This document shows positions 49,201-58,400 of a stretch of DNA of 64,000 bases, one piece after another. Each line of letters starts with the position of its first letter. Position 1 is the first letter of the stretch. Location: contig NC_071332.1 in the NCBI RefSeq assembly GCF_010183535.1, positions 620,001 through 684,000 on the forward strand. The letters are read 5' to 3'. This stretch comes from Caenorhabditis remanei (taxonomy: Eukaryota > Nematoda > Chromadorea > Rhabditida > Rhabditidae). A program made the position numbers and the translations under genes. Below the pieces are notes generated by a model. It was not told the origin of the DNA. It saw nothing but the letters and a program-made list of their open reading frames with translations, and ran no database searches.

Positions 49201-49860
49201 TCGAAAATTCAAGAAATTTGGAAATCGGGATTTTTTATATGTAGTGAAAATTAGTTTTTTTGGCTGGGACTGGGGATTTTTCCGTTATGAGGCTTACCAA
49301 TAAGTTTATAATGCACTTCTAGTGACCATGGCCGAGTTTTTGCAATTGCTCTTACACAGATTCTGTTGACTTACCTATCTATGTCAGGACCATAGCCAAT
49401 TTTGAATCCGCTGAGTAGCGACTCAAAAATCTTCAGGTCCTCCAAATCAGCTCATTATTTAATTATCTAACATCTCAACCCTCAACACGTCCCTTTCACC
49501 TTTCCGGACCAAAATAACATTCTTTTTTTGGTCCTCCATCTCTCCTCCTCCCTATAACTTTATTGTGTGGTGCTCTTCCATCTTGAGTTATATATAAATA
49601 ATAAAAAGAATAGAAGCCACCGCCGCTCCCCGACAAAGTCTTTTTTTGGGCACTAACCAATTGTGTGTGTCTGAACACCTCACCCAATTTGTTGTCTTTT
49701 TTTTTGGTTGGCGCTTTTGCGAAAGTCACGGATTTTTTTTCTTATACATATATTTATATTTATATCAGAAAAAAAACATTCCGGCGGTGTTATTCAGCGG
49801 AAACGGATTCCATCCAATTAGGTATCTCATCTCCAATTTCATTCTGACATCCGATATCTT

Positions 49861-49924
<64 letters not shown>

Positions 49925-52900
49925 CTCACCTTACGCTCACAATCTCTCCTAGGCTCCGCCCCCTCATGGTTTTCATCGAGCATTTACGTGGTGAGCCGCC
50001 ACGTGGCACCACAACAGTCTCGCCAATTTTGTGTCTAATGAATTGGAACGACGAGCAGTGTCGACAGTTTAAGTCATATATTCCGAAATTTGCGTCGAAT
50101 TTCGATGCTCCAAGACAGGCGGCGGCTCCGGCTCCCCCACCCGCCTATGATTATGATGACCAGGATGAGCAAGAGCCTAAAAAGAAGAATGAAAATGATC
50201 ATGGAATCGCTGATCGCAGTATGAATGATGTGTCCGCAGAGACCACGGGTGTGTGTTTTGGTGTTGAAAAGGGGATCCCGGTTTCGAAAATTTCCTTTTT
50301 TTCGGATACCGATTAAAATGTTCAATTCTTATTTTAGGATTCTTCTCACCAGTTCTACCAACTGTCGCGGATATCCCACCGAGCACGAGACCCAGTGAAC
50401 GTGAGTTTTTTTGCTTTTTGGGATGAATTGGCCGTTTGAAAAAGTTGAAAAATTAAGAACGGAAATCTATTGGAAAAATGAGGGTAGGGGGATCCTTAGT
50501 TACGGTCTCGCAGGGAGAAGCCTGGTGTAGATTTACGGCGTAAATCTACACCAGGATTCTCCACGCAACACTAGGTAATCCCTCTGCCTTGTAAGCACCC
50601 CCTGATTCACTCTACCACAGTTTTCGAAAAAAAAGTTTGAAAAAAATTCACTGAGCAGCGACTCAAAAACAATGCACTTCAATAGTTGCACTAAAACCTT
50701 TGAATTTTTGAAAACTGTGGTCAGATTCCTCCTTCCCAATAAATGTGCTACAGCCTCTCGTGAGTTTTTTGTCTTCGAGCTTCTTTCAAGATCCATGTCG
50801 CTGAGAGAAACATTTCCAATAGATTTCCCGAAAAACTTGCTATCGCATTGAGCCGCTATCTGATTGATTTGCCCATGTACCCACTTTTCGAAAATAAATT
50901 AACATGACTAACAAACAAAAAACTAATTTTTCATGTCTGATTTTATTAACAAATATCCGCTTCGATTGTACTCACCCTTCTCACATATATACACACTTAA
51001 AAATACATATATAACACTCACAACATTTATATAGTGGTTTTCGTTTCTTTCCAGCAGTAACGTCGACGCGAAAACCGGCGTCGTCTAGAATGTCTCCTTC
51101 TCCTCCTACCACCACTTTGCCTGTTTTCTTTTTGTCACAAATCACCGATGGTGATGAGTCGGAAGACGAGTTCGACGGCTCCGGCGACGATCTCTTTGGT
51201 GGTGACGGCGTCGGCATCACCGCCGCCACTCAACCGTCTGTAACGTCGATTCCTACTGTCGTAACCACAAAAGTACTAACCACCACAACCACCACTGCAC
51301 CTAGCAGCACGCATCGTTCAACGGTTCTGCCTAGACCGTATGCGAGTGTAAAAGAGGCCGCTGAGCAGAATCCAGACTACTTGGGATCTAGTATCTGGAA
51401 TCAGGTGGATACTTTACCTGAGCCTATGGTCACAGGGCCTGCGTGGCGGACTAATAAGTCGGTGACGACGACAGCGACCACCACGGAATCGACGACTCCA
51501 AAAAAGAAGAAGACAACAACGACGACTACAACAACGACGACGTCTGCCACGACTACAACTCGTTACCAACAACGACCAAATTACGGTGAGAAACCAACAC
51601 AGAAGCTTGCCGTGTCTGCCCATTCCCTATATACCCCCTTCTGTCTGTCCGTCCTCAACCTTTTCGTCCTCCACCAAGCTTTTTCTTCATCGTCTTGCCA
51701 CCCCTTGGCTTTCAATGTCTTTTATTTCTTTTTGGCTGCTGACTTCATTCTTTTTGAGTTTTTTCAACTTTACTCTATCCGAACCTATCAGAATGATTGC
51801 CTTGCATCGAATTTCCTTTTTCAATTTCATTTTTTTGAATGCGCCGAGCTAATCTTCCTTTGGATTAGTAAGAGGGCTCTCAGATATATTATTCAGAGCC
51901 TTCTCGTATATATTTTTATATTTTTATCGTATAGTTAGGAAGACAAACTTTATAAATGCAATTGTTAAACATCAAGTCAGTTCTATGTTATGAAACGTGA
52001 AAAGTATCATTGGAAAGCTTGTCATTTTTCAGAACTTTGATCTTGTTTTTCTTGAATACCAGAAGTCGACGGGAAAAACTATATTTAAATTTAAAGTCAG
52101 CATTTTCTCAGCTTTCCAATGGTATAGGACAAGTCCCATAACTCCAAGCTGGCTCCATGTTTTTCCTTGCTTGCATTTTACTACAAAATAGGAATTTTTT
52201 CAAACATAAAACGATAAAACTTTTTTTGGAAAATCTGCATTGCAGCGTGCCAGTGCCTGTACCAATTTTCAAATCGTCGTTTTTATTCAAAAATTTTTTT
52301 TAAAAAGAGAATGTTAACATTGTCTCCTCAAAAATACCAAGGTATGGCTCTGCCTATTACGGTAGTTTTCTATATTCTGATTTTCGATGTGTCGATTTTT
52401 CTACCGCGATTTGCTAATCTGAAAATCTCAACAAAAAACGTTAGTCCAATTATAAATTTTTCTGATTTTCTTCATAATTAGCGTTGCTTAACTCACTCAA
52501 ATTTTGGCAAAGTTATTGCGAACCCCGAAAAACGTTTCGTTCCAAAAAACTGCCACCATGTTTTTTTTATCCAGCGGTTCCAGTTCAATTCTCTTCTAAG
52601 CACATCCGCCACATCGTCGTAGCAAGCACATCAAAATTCCTCATTACCCGTCACTCACATTTCACCAAACACATATTCGGAGGGCCCCTTCGCCTTTCAT
52701 CCCTCGTTTTCTCCTCCCCTCAAAAAAATTGTGCTCGTCTCTTCTTCCAACACAAAAAAATGTTTTGTGCCCGTTTTTCTTCTATTAAAAATGGCAGGTG
52801 ATGCGTGAAAAGAGAGTTTTGTAGAGAGCCATTCGGTTTTTCTCTTTCGGAGAGTCCCCCTTTTCTTTTTTTTACCAATCACCCGATTGCCTTGGTTACC

Positions 52901-54970
52901 TTTCTTTTTCTCAGAAAGCCGCCCGTTTTTTTCTTTTCTTTGAAGGCTAGATGTAAAAACTCTATGAATCTATCAAGAGATATCAAAAAAGATGGAAAGT
53001 AAACTATGCATAATTCATTTGAAGACACAACGTCTTCTTCTTCTTCTTCTTCTCCTTACAAATGCGTAATCGATGCGACTAATCCCCACGACACCACCGC
53101 CTTTGATCATCGGTGGTGCATTTTTCATTTGCTCTTCGCTTCTTCTATGAGATAAGATTTGCACAGGAAGTGCAACGTTCATACATTTATGCATATATGG
53201 AGACGTCAAAAAAATGAAAAACCTTTCAAAGTTTTTTTCTCTCGCTCCCACTCTGACTCTCCATTCTTTCCATCATGTGAAAATCTCATTTCCCATTGCC
53301 ATCGCCATTTCCCGCGCGTTACCTTCTAGAATATTCTATATCTTAACTTACCCCCTCGTAGTAGACGTACATGTAGTCCCGGCAACCAAGAAATCCAGAA
53401 TTAGTTAAGAAAGTGTTTTCTACTGCAAAAGGGCACTACTTCAGAAGGCACCACCACCACAATTATCCAAATGAGCTGTGACATGTTGCTCCTTTGCTCC
53501 ACCAACTTTTCCTATTTTCTCTCACTTTTTCTTTTTTCTTCTGTCTTGTAACTACATATGTGTGAGTACCATTTTTCATTGTCGTATGTAAATGTTTCAA
53601 GTGTTTTTTTTCTTCAAAAATCTGTCTTCTGTCAGAAATCCCCCTTTATGTTTACTAAATTCTCTATCTATTTGCAAATCAGTTCGGCTTTCTGTGTGTC
53701 TTCATTATTTTTTTCCCATGCCACCCGCGTGATGATGATTAGGGCGGGTGTTGCATATCACCAACTTTCAGTTGTTCTTTCACAAAACCAATAATTTCCA
53801 GACATCGACAACGAGGTCACCGCGCTTATCACAAGTAGCTTGGCTCCACAGAAGACTCGTCCCAAGTCGACACCTCACTTCACAGTTTATCCAGTCAGGC
53901 CGACGACGCCTATGGGAGATACCATAACCACGACAATGCAGGTGAGGAGGAAAAATGCGGATATCGAGGTTTTCTTTAATCATAATGTCTGCAGGCCGCC
54001 ACCGTCACCGATTTCCCACGGACTCCACTCATCATGGGCTCCAGTTTGGCAGTGATCTTTGCCATCGCCGCAGTGGTGTTCTTTGTCTTCAAATGTAGAC
54101 AGAATCCACCGAATTCGGAGCATTACACAATGGTGAGCTTAAAATTCCGCTTATTGTTAGCAAGGGGGTTTTGAATTGCTTAATTGCTTAGGTGCGTATC
54201 ATAACTAGGAGTCGAAACGCAGCAAATACAAAAAAGTGGACCAATAACGAAAGATTGGAGCATGTGATACGCAAATTTTTGCTGATCAGCGATTCTGAGA
54301 GTTATCTTGTGCAAAAAATATACCAAAATGTAGATCGCACCAAAGCTCTATGCCCGTGAGCTGCTACGGGCCGTATGGCGGATTGTTAATGTGCCGTGGG
54401 CGGGGAAAAAGCGCCAAAAAACGCGAGCATAGCCATTCTAGCCCGGCCCGCGGCACATTAACGATCCGTCATTCGTCCCGTAGTAGATCACATACATAGA
54501 GCTTGGTGCGATCTACATTTTGGTATATTTTCAGCTCATAACGTTGCGTTTTAAGCGAGCCATTTCGGCCCGGTTTGCAAGTATGTAAAACATCACAATT
54601 CTAAAGTTTCCATAGAGCGCATTTGCGTCGCACCTCTAATTTTACTGAATTTTTGATTTCCAGGCAATGAAATCTCAATCTGGCTACACCGCAATCGCAC
54701 CCGAACTCTCACCTCCCATGAACCATGATCGGAGTAATGATTCCTGCACTCAGCCGTTACTCGCTAAACCTCACGTGAGTCCATTCTCTCCCCCATTCAC
54801 TTTTCACTAATCGCTCACCACTCTTATTTCAGATCAACGGAAATGGTTACGAGCAGCTGAAAGGAGCGGTAATAGCCAACGGAAACGGCGCCGCGACGGC
54901 CACAATGATGCGCAACGGAAACGGGAATGGGGTGGCGAAGAAAAAAGATTTCAAGGAGTGGTACGTATGA
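28279..54970 (+). CDS. nrx-1: NRX-1, neurexin (long isoform)
   Basis: Neurexins are presynaptic single-pass adhesion proteins that bind neuroligin and other partners and organise synapses. The model has 27 coding exons, 5208 bases, 1735 aa: 28279-28391, 28436-28591, 29100-29163, 29513-29680, 29995-30094, 30423-30656, 30780-30940, 31788-31946, 32812-33169, 33436-34032, 34079-34176, 34230-34349, 34394-34502, 34552-34762, 35176-35373, 35427-35782, 36048-36167, 36828-37263, 37310-37416, 41904-42031, 45259-45352, 50338-50400, 51055-51585, 53802-53941, 53995-54132, 54664-54774, 54833-54970. All phases agree. Exon 1 has a hydrophobic signal (WFTIACFFIFFSLVDS). The order LNS1-EGF1-LNS2-LNS3-EGF2-LNS4-LNS5-EGF3-LNS6 is followed by a Thr/acidic linker, one membrane segment and a PDZ ligand ending EWYV. 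A trans-splice-like acceptor ends at 28267. Alternative exons in the long introns 37417-41903 and 42032-45258 are possible. Confidence 0.95.
28436..30656 (+). other. nrx-1: nrx-1 exons 2-6: LNS1 and EGF1
   Basis: Exons 2-5 encode the first laminin-G/LNS domain (KWAHSFENSLSMELKTR, DGMLLYTDDGG, DKWHTLTIFQSWENVKLELD, FIGGLPP). Exon 6 encodes the linker and EGF1 with six cysteines (QFVCQNDGECY, HCDCQFSDHDGRNCEI). Exon 6 reads straight through a weak internal acceptor-like site at about 30515. Confidence 0.85.
28650..29025. repeat. Fold-back copy of the GAGATATGCGC family in nrx-1 intron 2
   Basis: AAGATCGCGTCTAGAGCTTTA and TTTTTGTAGTTGACAGTTTT at 28641-28682 pair with AAAAAGTTGTCAACTACAAA and AAAGTTCTAGACGCGATCTTT at 28972-29013, so this copy is a long palindrome filling much of the intron. 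Confidence 0.75.
30975..31740. repeat. Repeat cluster in nrx-1 intron 7
   Basis: Holds GAGATATGCGC/TTCTCTGCG modules at both ends and, at 31150-31455, a copy of the 20405-20735 fold-back element (TTCGTAGTTGACAACTTTTT and GTTATCAACTACAAAAATGG arms). Confidence 0.7.
32670..32790. repeat. GGCCTAGAAA fold-back repeat in nrx-1 intron 8
   Basis: AGGTGTATTAGGG near 32675 is inverse to CCCTAATACACCT near 32765. GTGGCCTAGAAACCC pairs with TTTTCTAGGCTACC. Confidence 0.65.
33172..33405. repeat. Fold-back element occupying nrx-1 intron 9
   Basis: CAAGGGAAGTCTTTGGAGAC near 33180 pairs with GTCTCCAAAGACTTTCCTTG near 33379. CAAAGGATCTATAAATTTGG and TCATAGGTACTTTCTACTAC pair with GTAGTAGAAAGTACCTATGA and CCAAATTTAAAGATCCTTTG. 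The arms of 75-85 bases nearly fill the 266-base intron. Confidence 0.85.
34079..36167 (+). other. nrx-1: nrx-1 exons 11-17: LNS4, LNS5 and EGF3
   Basis: LNS4 spans exons 11-14 (STRGVLFDTGANGKND, DNHWHELQVRRLGQKLLLYL, FKGFLSKLVFNG). LNS5 spans exons 15-16 (IASISFTNSTGYVAF, MRWHNVLIYQDEKTN, YRGCISTLRINENALDLYED). Exon 17 is EGF3 (CVEDACANNGRCIQL, RCDCSLTAHSGDRCQN). Confidence 0.85.
34780..35110. repeat. GAGATATGCGC/TTCTCTGCG repeat in nrx-1 intron 14
   Basis: GACGCAGAAAAGCTAGAGTG, CTGACTTCTCTGCACCCTCT and GCGCGTATCTCAAAGGGTAG match 24700-24775 closely. Confidence 0.7.
36828..37416 (+). other. nrx-1: nrx-1 exons 18-19: LNS6
   Basis: LNS6 carries DFFVFSFRTTQPNGVLIAIE, DGFPHVIKISRNEANMTIQV and YQGEVSGINVNGLMILDLYE. 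This is the neuroligin-binding domain in vertebrate neurexins (family knowledge). The intron between the two exons is only 46 bases. Confidence 0.85.
37790..38280. repeat. Mixed small MITE cluster in nrx-1 intron 19
   Basis: GTGCGCGCGTCGCGGTTTTA near 37802, then GCTCTACCG / GGTAGAGCGC fold-back pairs at about 38030-38145 and 38160-38270. Confidence 0.6.
39450..39700. repeat. Fold-back GAGATATGCGC-family repeat
   Basis: AATTTGTAGACCAAATCTAG followed by CATTTTTGTAGTTGACAACT at 39468-39510 pairs with AAAAAGTTGTCAACTCCAAA near 39655 and GGTCTAAGTTTGACCTACAC near 39681. Confidence 0.7.
42704..43254. repeat. Element with CAGAGTTGCATGG ends and GGAAGTC heptamer arrays
   Basis: Inverted ends CAGAGTTGCATGG (42704) and CCATGCAACTCTG (about 43241-43253). 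Two blocks of perfect 7-base GGAAGTC repeats alternate with TTATCC spacers and flank a unique centre at 42895-43060. Some arrays would be polymorphic in length. Confidence 0.85.
46190..46690. repeat. GAGATATGCGC/TTCTCTGCG repeat pair in nrx-1 intron 21
   Basis: Modules at 46240-46340 and 46440-46690 share GCTAGAGTGTCTGA, TTCTCTGCG and ACCAAGTCCCGATCTTCA words with 24080-24240 and 49040-49100. Confidence 0.7.
48885..49165. repeat. GAGATATGCGC-family repeat in nrx-1 intron 21
   Basis: TTTTGAGATATGCGCATTTA near 48924, ACCAAGTCCCGATCTTCA near 49050, and the inverse GTTGTCAACTACAAAA near 49151. Confidence 0.65.
49866..49919. repeat. (CT)n microsatellite upstream of the gamma first exon
   Basis: About 27 uninterrupted CT dinucleotides, ending 47 bases before the ATG at 49966. 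Such tracts occur in worm promoters. A second (CT)n tract is at 18681-18707. Confidence 0.95.
49966..54970 (+). CDS. nrx-1: NRX-1 gamma-type short isoform
   Basis: The first exon 49966-50248 opens with ATG (MVFIEHLRGEPPRG; a second in-frame ATG is at 50038) and ends ...SAETTG in phase 1. It splices into exon 22 (50338) exactly as long-form exon 21 does. The product would be 467 aa (443 from the second ATG). It lacks all LNS and EGF domains and has no evident signal peptide. It keeps the Thr-rich stalk, membrane segment and PDZ ligand. A polypyrimidine/(CT)n block lies just upstream and a strong donor (GTGTGTG) follows. LNS-free short neurexins are known in worms and vertebrates. No acceptor keeps this exon open in the long frame, so I read it as an alternative start. 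Confidence 0.8.
50505..50575. repeat. Near-perfect palindrome in nrx-1 intron 22
   Basis: CCTGGTGTAGATTTACG, one G, then CGTAAATCTACACCAGG (50521-50555): 17-base perfect arms with a one-base centre. The arms extend imperfectly through GGGAGAAG / TTCTCCAC. TTTACGGCGTAAAT words are common in worm hairpin repeats. Confidence 0.85.
51975..52165. repeat. Degenerate relative of the 18921-19306 fold-back element
   Basis: TATCATTGGAAAGCTTGTCA and TTTTCTCAGCTTTCCAATGG in inverse orientation, with ACTTTGATCTTGTTTTTCTT between and CATAACTCCAAGCTGGCTCC at the end. Confidence 0.65.
53802..54970 (+). other. nrx-1: nrx-1 exons 24-27: transmembrane and cytoplasmic tail
   Basis: Exon 25 (53995-54132) holds the single membrane segment (SSLAVIFAIAAVVFFVF) followed by the stop-transfer KCRQN. 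Exons 26-27 encode a tail rich in Asn/Gly that ends KKKDFKEWYV, a class II PDZ ligand like the YYV end of vertebrate neurexins, which binds CASK/Mint-type scaffolds (family knowledge). Confidence 0.9.
54285..54600. repeat. Palindromic MITE-like element, copy 3, in nrx-1 intron 25
   Basis: AAATATACCAAAATGTAGAT near 54316 pairs with ATCTACATTTTGGTATATTT near 54511. The inner CTGCTACGGGCCGTATGGCG pairs with CCGTCATTCGTCCCGTAGTAG, and the centre has GCGCCAAAAAACGCG. Same family as 10796-11436 and 12943-13247. Confidence 0.8.
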
Positions 54971-55229
54971 CTTCGCCCAGGATATAAATTTCACTTTTTG
55001 TTTTTTTTGCCACTATTAAAAATGGGTACATTCGATCAGATATCACTTTCAAATGGTCTCTATTATATTTTTTTCTTTCATTCAATAATTCTAGGAGCTT
55101 CCACTGACATTTTTCTTAATTTGTTAATTCTTAAACTCTCACCTCTTCTCTATTCAGGTTGTGTCTTTCCCTTTTTCATCTTCATCTGTGTCTTACTATA
55201 TTACTCTTGTATATTAAATCATCACACCT

Positions 55230-55235
55230 AATAAA
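55230..55235 (+). terminator. Probable poly(A) signal of nrx-1
   Basis: AATAAA 260 bases past the nrx-1 stop codon. Another AATAAA lies at 55352-55357, so alternative 3' ends are possible. Confidence 0.6.
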
Positions 55236-55496
55236 TGTTTTATATTCGAATTGAATTCTCGACAACGACACAGGCCAAATTAAGAACATTGTTGGAATGG
55301 GGGGAAACGAATCGAAGATCGACGATAAGCCATCAGAATATGAATAAGAATAATAAACAAAAGATGGTTCAATTCGATATGAGAGGACCGTCGCCCTTAT
55401 TTCCACCACCCCCGTCTCGACGACTTCTTTCTCTCCTCTTTGTCTTGTTCCACGGGAAAAACGAAAAAGAAAACTAATTTCAAGTGAAAAAGCCCG

Positions 55497-58400
55497 ATGC
55501 GCCGTCCGTGGCCAGCTCTTCTCCTACTACTTGCTCAATATTCGTTGGCCTGTATTGATGTATTGTTTGTAATTGATAATAAAACTTTGGAGGTATGAAA
55601 TAAGGTTATTTAGCTTGTTAGAATAAAAAGAGTTTGGTGTTCAGGTATCAAGGAGTCGGGCAATTCAGGTAGCACGACAGATTCCAGAAGACCAACAGAT
55701 CAGGAAGTGGGTTGTGCTGTCTAGGGATGATAGATATGTTCCGAGAGTGTTAAGGGTTGGTTGGATCTATTTTCATTCTTATGTCAACTGTCATTTATCT
55801 GTGATCAAATCAAGGTATGATTAAACTTGTGCCAGGTGCTAGTATACTGTAACTGACATTGGTGCAAGTGTGCTCTACCGTACTCAACTGATTTTTGGTA
55901 CCTAGTATACTGTAACATCCAATTATGCGTGTGCGCTCTAGCGTACTACCATAGTACATATAAGTTTGGGTCCTATCGCAGCGAGATAGCTAATACTGAA
56001 ACTGCGCTCTACCGCACTACCGTATTCTACAGTTTTTATGTGCCTATGGGTCCTAGTACACTAAGACAGAATATGATGCAACTGCGCTAAATCGCATATG
56101 CTCAGTGAGACAGCTAGTGAGACAGATAATACGGAAACTGTGCCTTACCGTATTCCACAAGGAAATTTACATAACTCATGTTCCTTTGATGCAACTGCGC
56201 TCTATCGCATTGTCTCGTACCTAGTATGCTATCAATCTGTAACAATTCTGAAAAGCTACAAATCAGTAATTAACACCCTGAGTCGCTACGCAGCATATAC
56301 ACCTCTGAAACTTCTAGAACAACGCTGAACTCCAATCCGTTTTGAGCACTATTCATGGAGATTACGACCGATTTTTGGAGATCGCAACCGGAGAAATAGC
56401 TAGAAGAACCGCAAGTGAGCACTTCACTCACATTTTCCTTTTTCCACTTACCAATATTTCCAGCCTTCCAACCCTTTGTCATCCTCCTTTTCTCCGAGAC
56501 TCCCGTCAATCAAACCATGACAAATATGTGGAGAAGTATCTCCTTGGCTCCAGCACTTCATATCTATAGAATTGGAAGTTTCCAGAGAACTAAGTCAGTT
56601 GGAACCACCTTTCCATCTATAACTTATAGTCTTATTCCAGCAGAATGCTGTCAGAAGACCAAGAGACAGATTTTGAGAATCTCATCCTTTGTGGTCGCAA
56701 CAAATCAGAAGTGTTCCATAACGAGTCAAGTAAGTTCAGCGGAGGAAATGAGATCAGAAGAAGTCCAACTTCAACACCTCGTGCATGGACATCGACTCGT
56801 GATCCATTCGTTCGTCGTCTCACTTTCTATGATGCTTCAAGGACCCTCATAGAGGAAAAGAAACGACAAGAGCAACAGGAGAAACTGCGTCAGTTGCCTC
56901 AAGTCACTTTTACAAGAACTTTCAAGAAAATGACCACAAAGTCAATGAGCACTACTACAACTAGACCAAAAGTCACAAGGAGTCCTTTTATTCACTTCAG
57001 AACTCCAACGAAATACGACTCCCAGAAACCTTTTGGGAAGATTCAAACTACTACAAGGTGAGAAGTCGGGAAATTATTTTCCTACTAGATTATTATCTTG
57101 TTTTGAGAACTCCGTGGTGGAAGACTACAAAAAATTCAAAGTCCACTCGTCCTCCTATTACAACAAGGTGAACTGTTTCAGTTAGTGGTTTCAGTTTAAC
57201 AAAGAAAATCTTTTAGAAAGTTTAACGGGTGGAAGCCAAACTCAAATACCAGGTTTTTTAAGTAGATGAAGTAGTGTTTAGCTTCTGTAACTTTGATTTT
57301 TGTTCTGATTCTACTTGGCTTTTCGTGACCCCGGAGATTTCCATTTCTCCTTCCGCTTCCCGCCAAAATATTTTTTATTCCGCCTTCTCTTTTCCATTTT
57401 GCACTATTTCATAAACCGCATTCCGCACTTTGGTTGCTCAAAATTGCTTTCAAGCAGCTTTTCTCGTTTTAGCTCTGAAAAATTGCACTTTTTGGCTCCC
57501 GATTTTATTGTGACCGTACCTTCAGACCTCGACACCCTGTGCCCTCTACTAGAAGACCCATCTACTTCACGTCGGCACGAACTTATAGGTTTGAACTTGA
57601 ATTTGTTGTAGCCAAGGCAAAAAGGTCGTCTGTAAATGTAGTCATACCATCCAGCCCTATCTTCTATCCTTTTTCTAGGAAACCTTTCTTCACAACCACT
57701 CGGAGACCGTATACTTCGACTCGTCTTCCATTTACTAGGTTTGTGTTAGGCGTGGTTAACAGTCTAGCCACAATAAAATACTCTAAATTACATTTCTGTC
57801 TTAGACGTCCTTCTGTCTACTATCCATCCACAACCAGGAGACCGTATACTCCAACGAGACATACTACTCTGGCACATAAATTTAGGTTCGACATGGATAC
57901 TATTTCGTAGTTCATAGTTTATAGTCCTAATTCTATATATTCTAATATATTTATTCAATATAGCTGTTGTAGGACTTCTACTACCAGGAGACCAATCCCT
58001 ACAACAAGACGTGGTACTATTAGGTTGGTCTAGACCAAGAAAATTAAAGTATGTCATGTTTCTATTTAGAATACAGTATACCACAAAAAGACCGATGACC
58101 ACAGCAAGACTATCCAAAAGGTTCGGTAGAATAGTTGTTAGCTAGTCAAAACAGTTTGGGTTACAGTCAGAATCAGATGGCCACAACTACTACACCAAGG
58201 CCTTGGTGGATGACTACTAGGAAACCATCAACTAGGTATTTGTTTACCAGGAAAACTAACGTTGTTTTCTATTTGTCAGAGCTCCAAGAATCATGACTAC
58301 TAGAAGACCAGTAACAACTACAAGGATGAGTACAGCTAGGTTCACATAAAACACCTTGTCAGATAGTTCAAAAATTTCTTATAGTGGCTATCAAATGTTT

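Larger units (their letters stand above)
41904..51585 (+). other. nrx-1: nrx-1 exons 20-23: juxtamembrane linker exons
   Basis: Exon 20 (41904-42031) and exon 21 (45259-45352) encode an acidic Ser-rich stretch (NSDEDDELAEMMMAHSMDE) and a cysteine pair (APSCLSLEEQQTCFIDTDD). Exon 22 (50338-50400, FFSPVLPTVADIPPS) is shared with the gamma isoform. Exon 23 (51055-51585) is acidic (DGDESEDEFDGSGDDLFGG) then rich in threonine, as expected of a glycosylated stalk. A CAGCAG at the exon 23 start allows a one-codon alternative acceptor. Confidence 0.8.

Noticed and set aside
49646..50038. 130-residue plus frame through the (CT)n tract (SLSLSL run)
   Set aside because: Created by the microsatellite. 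It ends at 50038 and is out of frame with the neurexin reading frame of exon 49966-50248.
49933..50038. Use of an acceptor near 49951 to include the gamma exon in the long neurexin
   Set aside because: In the phase of exon 21 this reads into a stop codon at about 50035, so the exon fits only as an alternative first exon.
57589..57625. A micro-exon near 57612 (CCAAGGCAAAAAG) in the VWA array
   Set aside because: The upstream intron would be about 23 bases and the length is not a multiple of three. The flanking exons join in phase without it.
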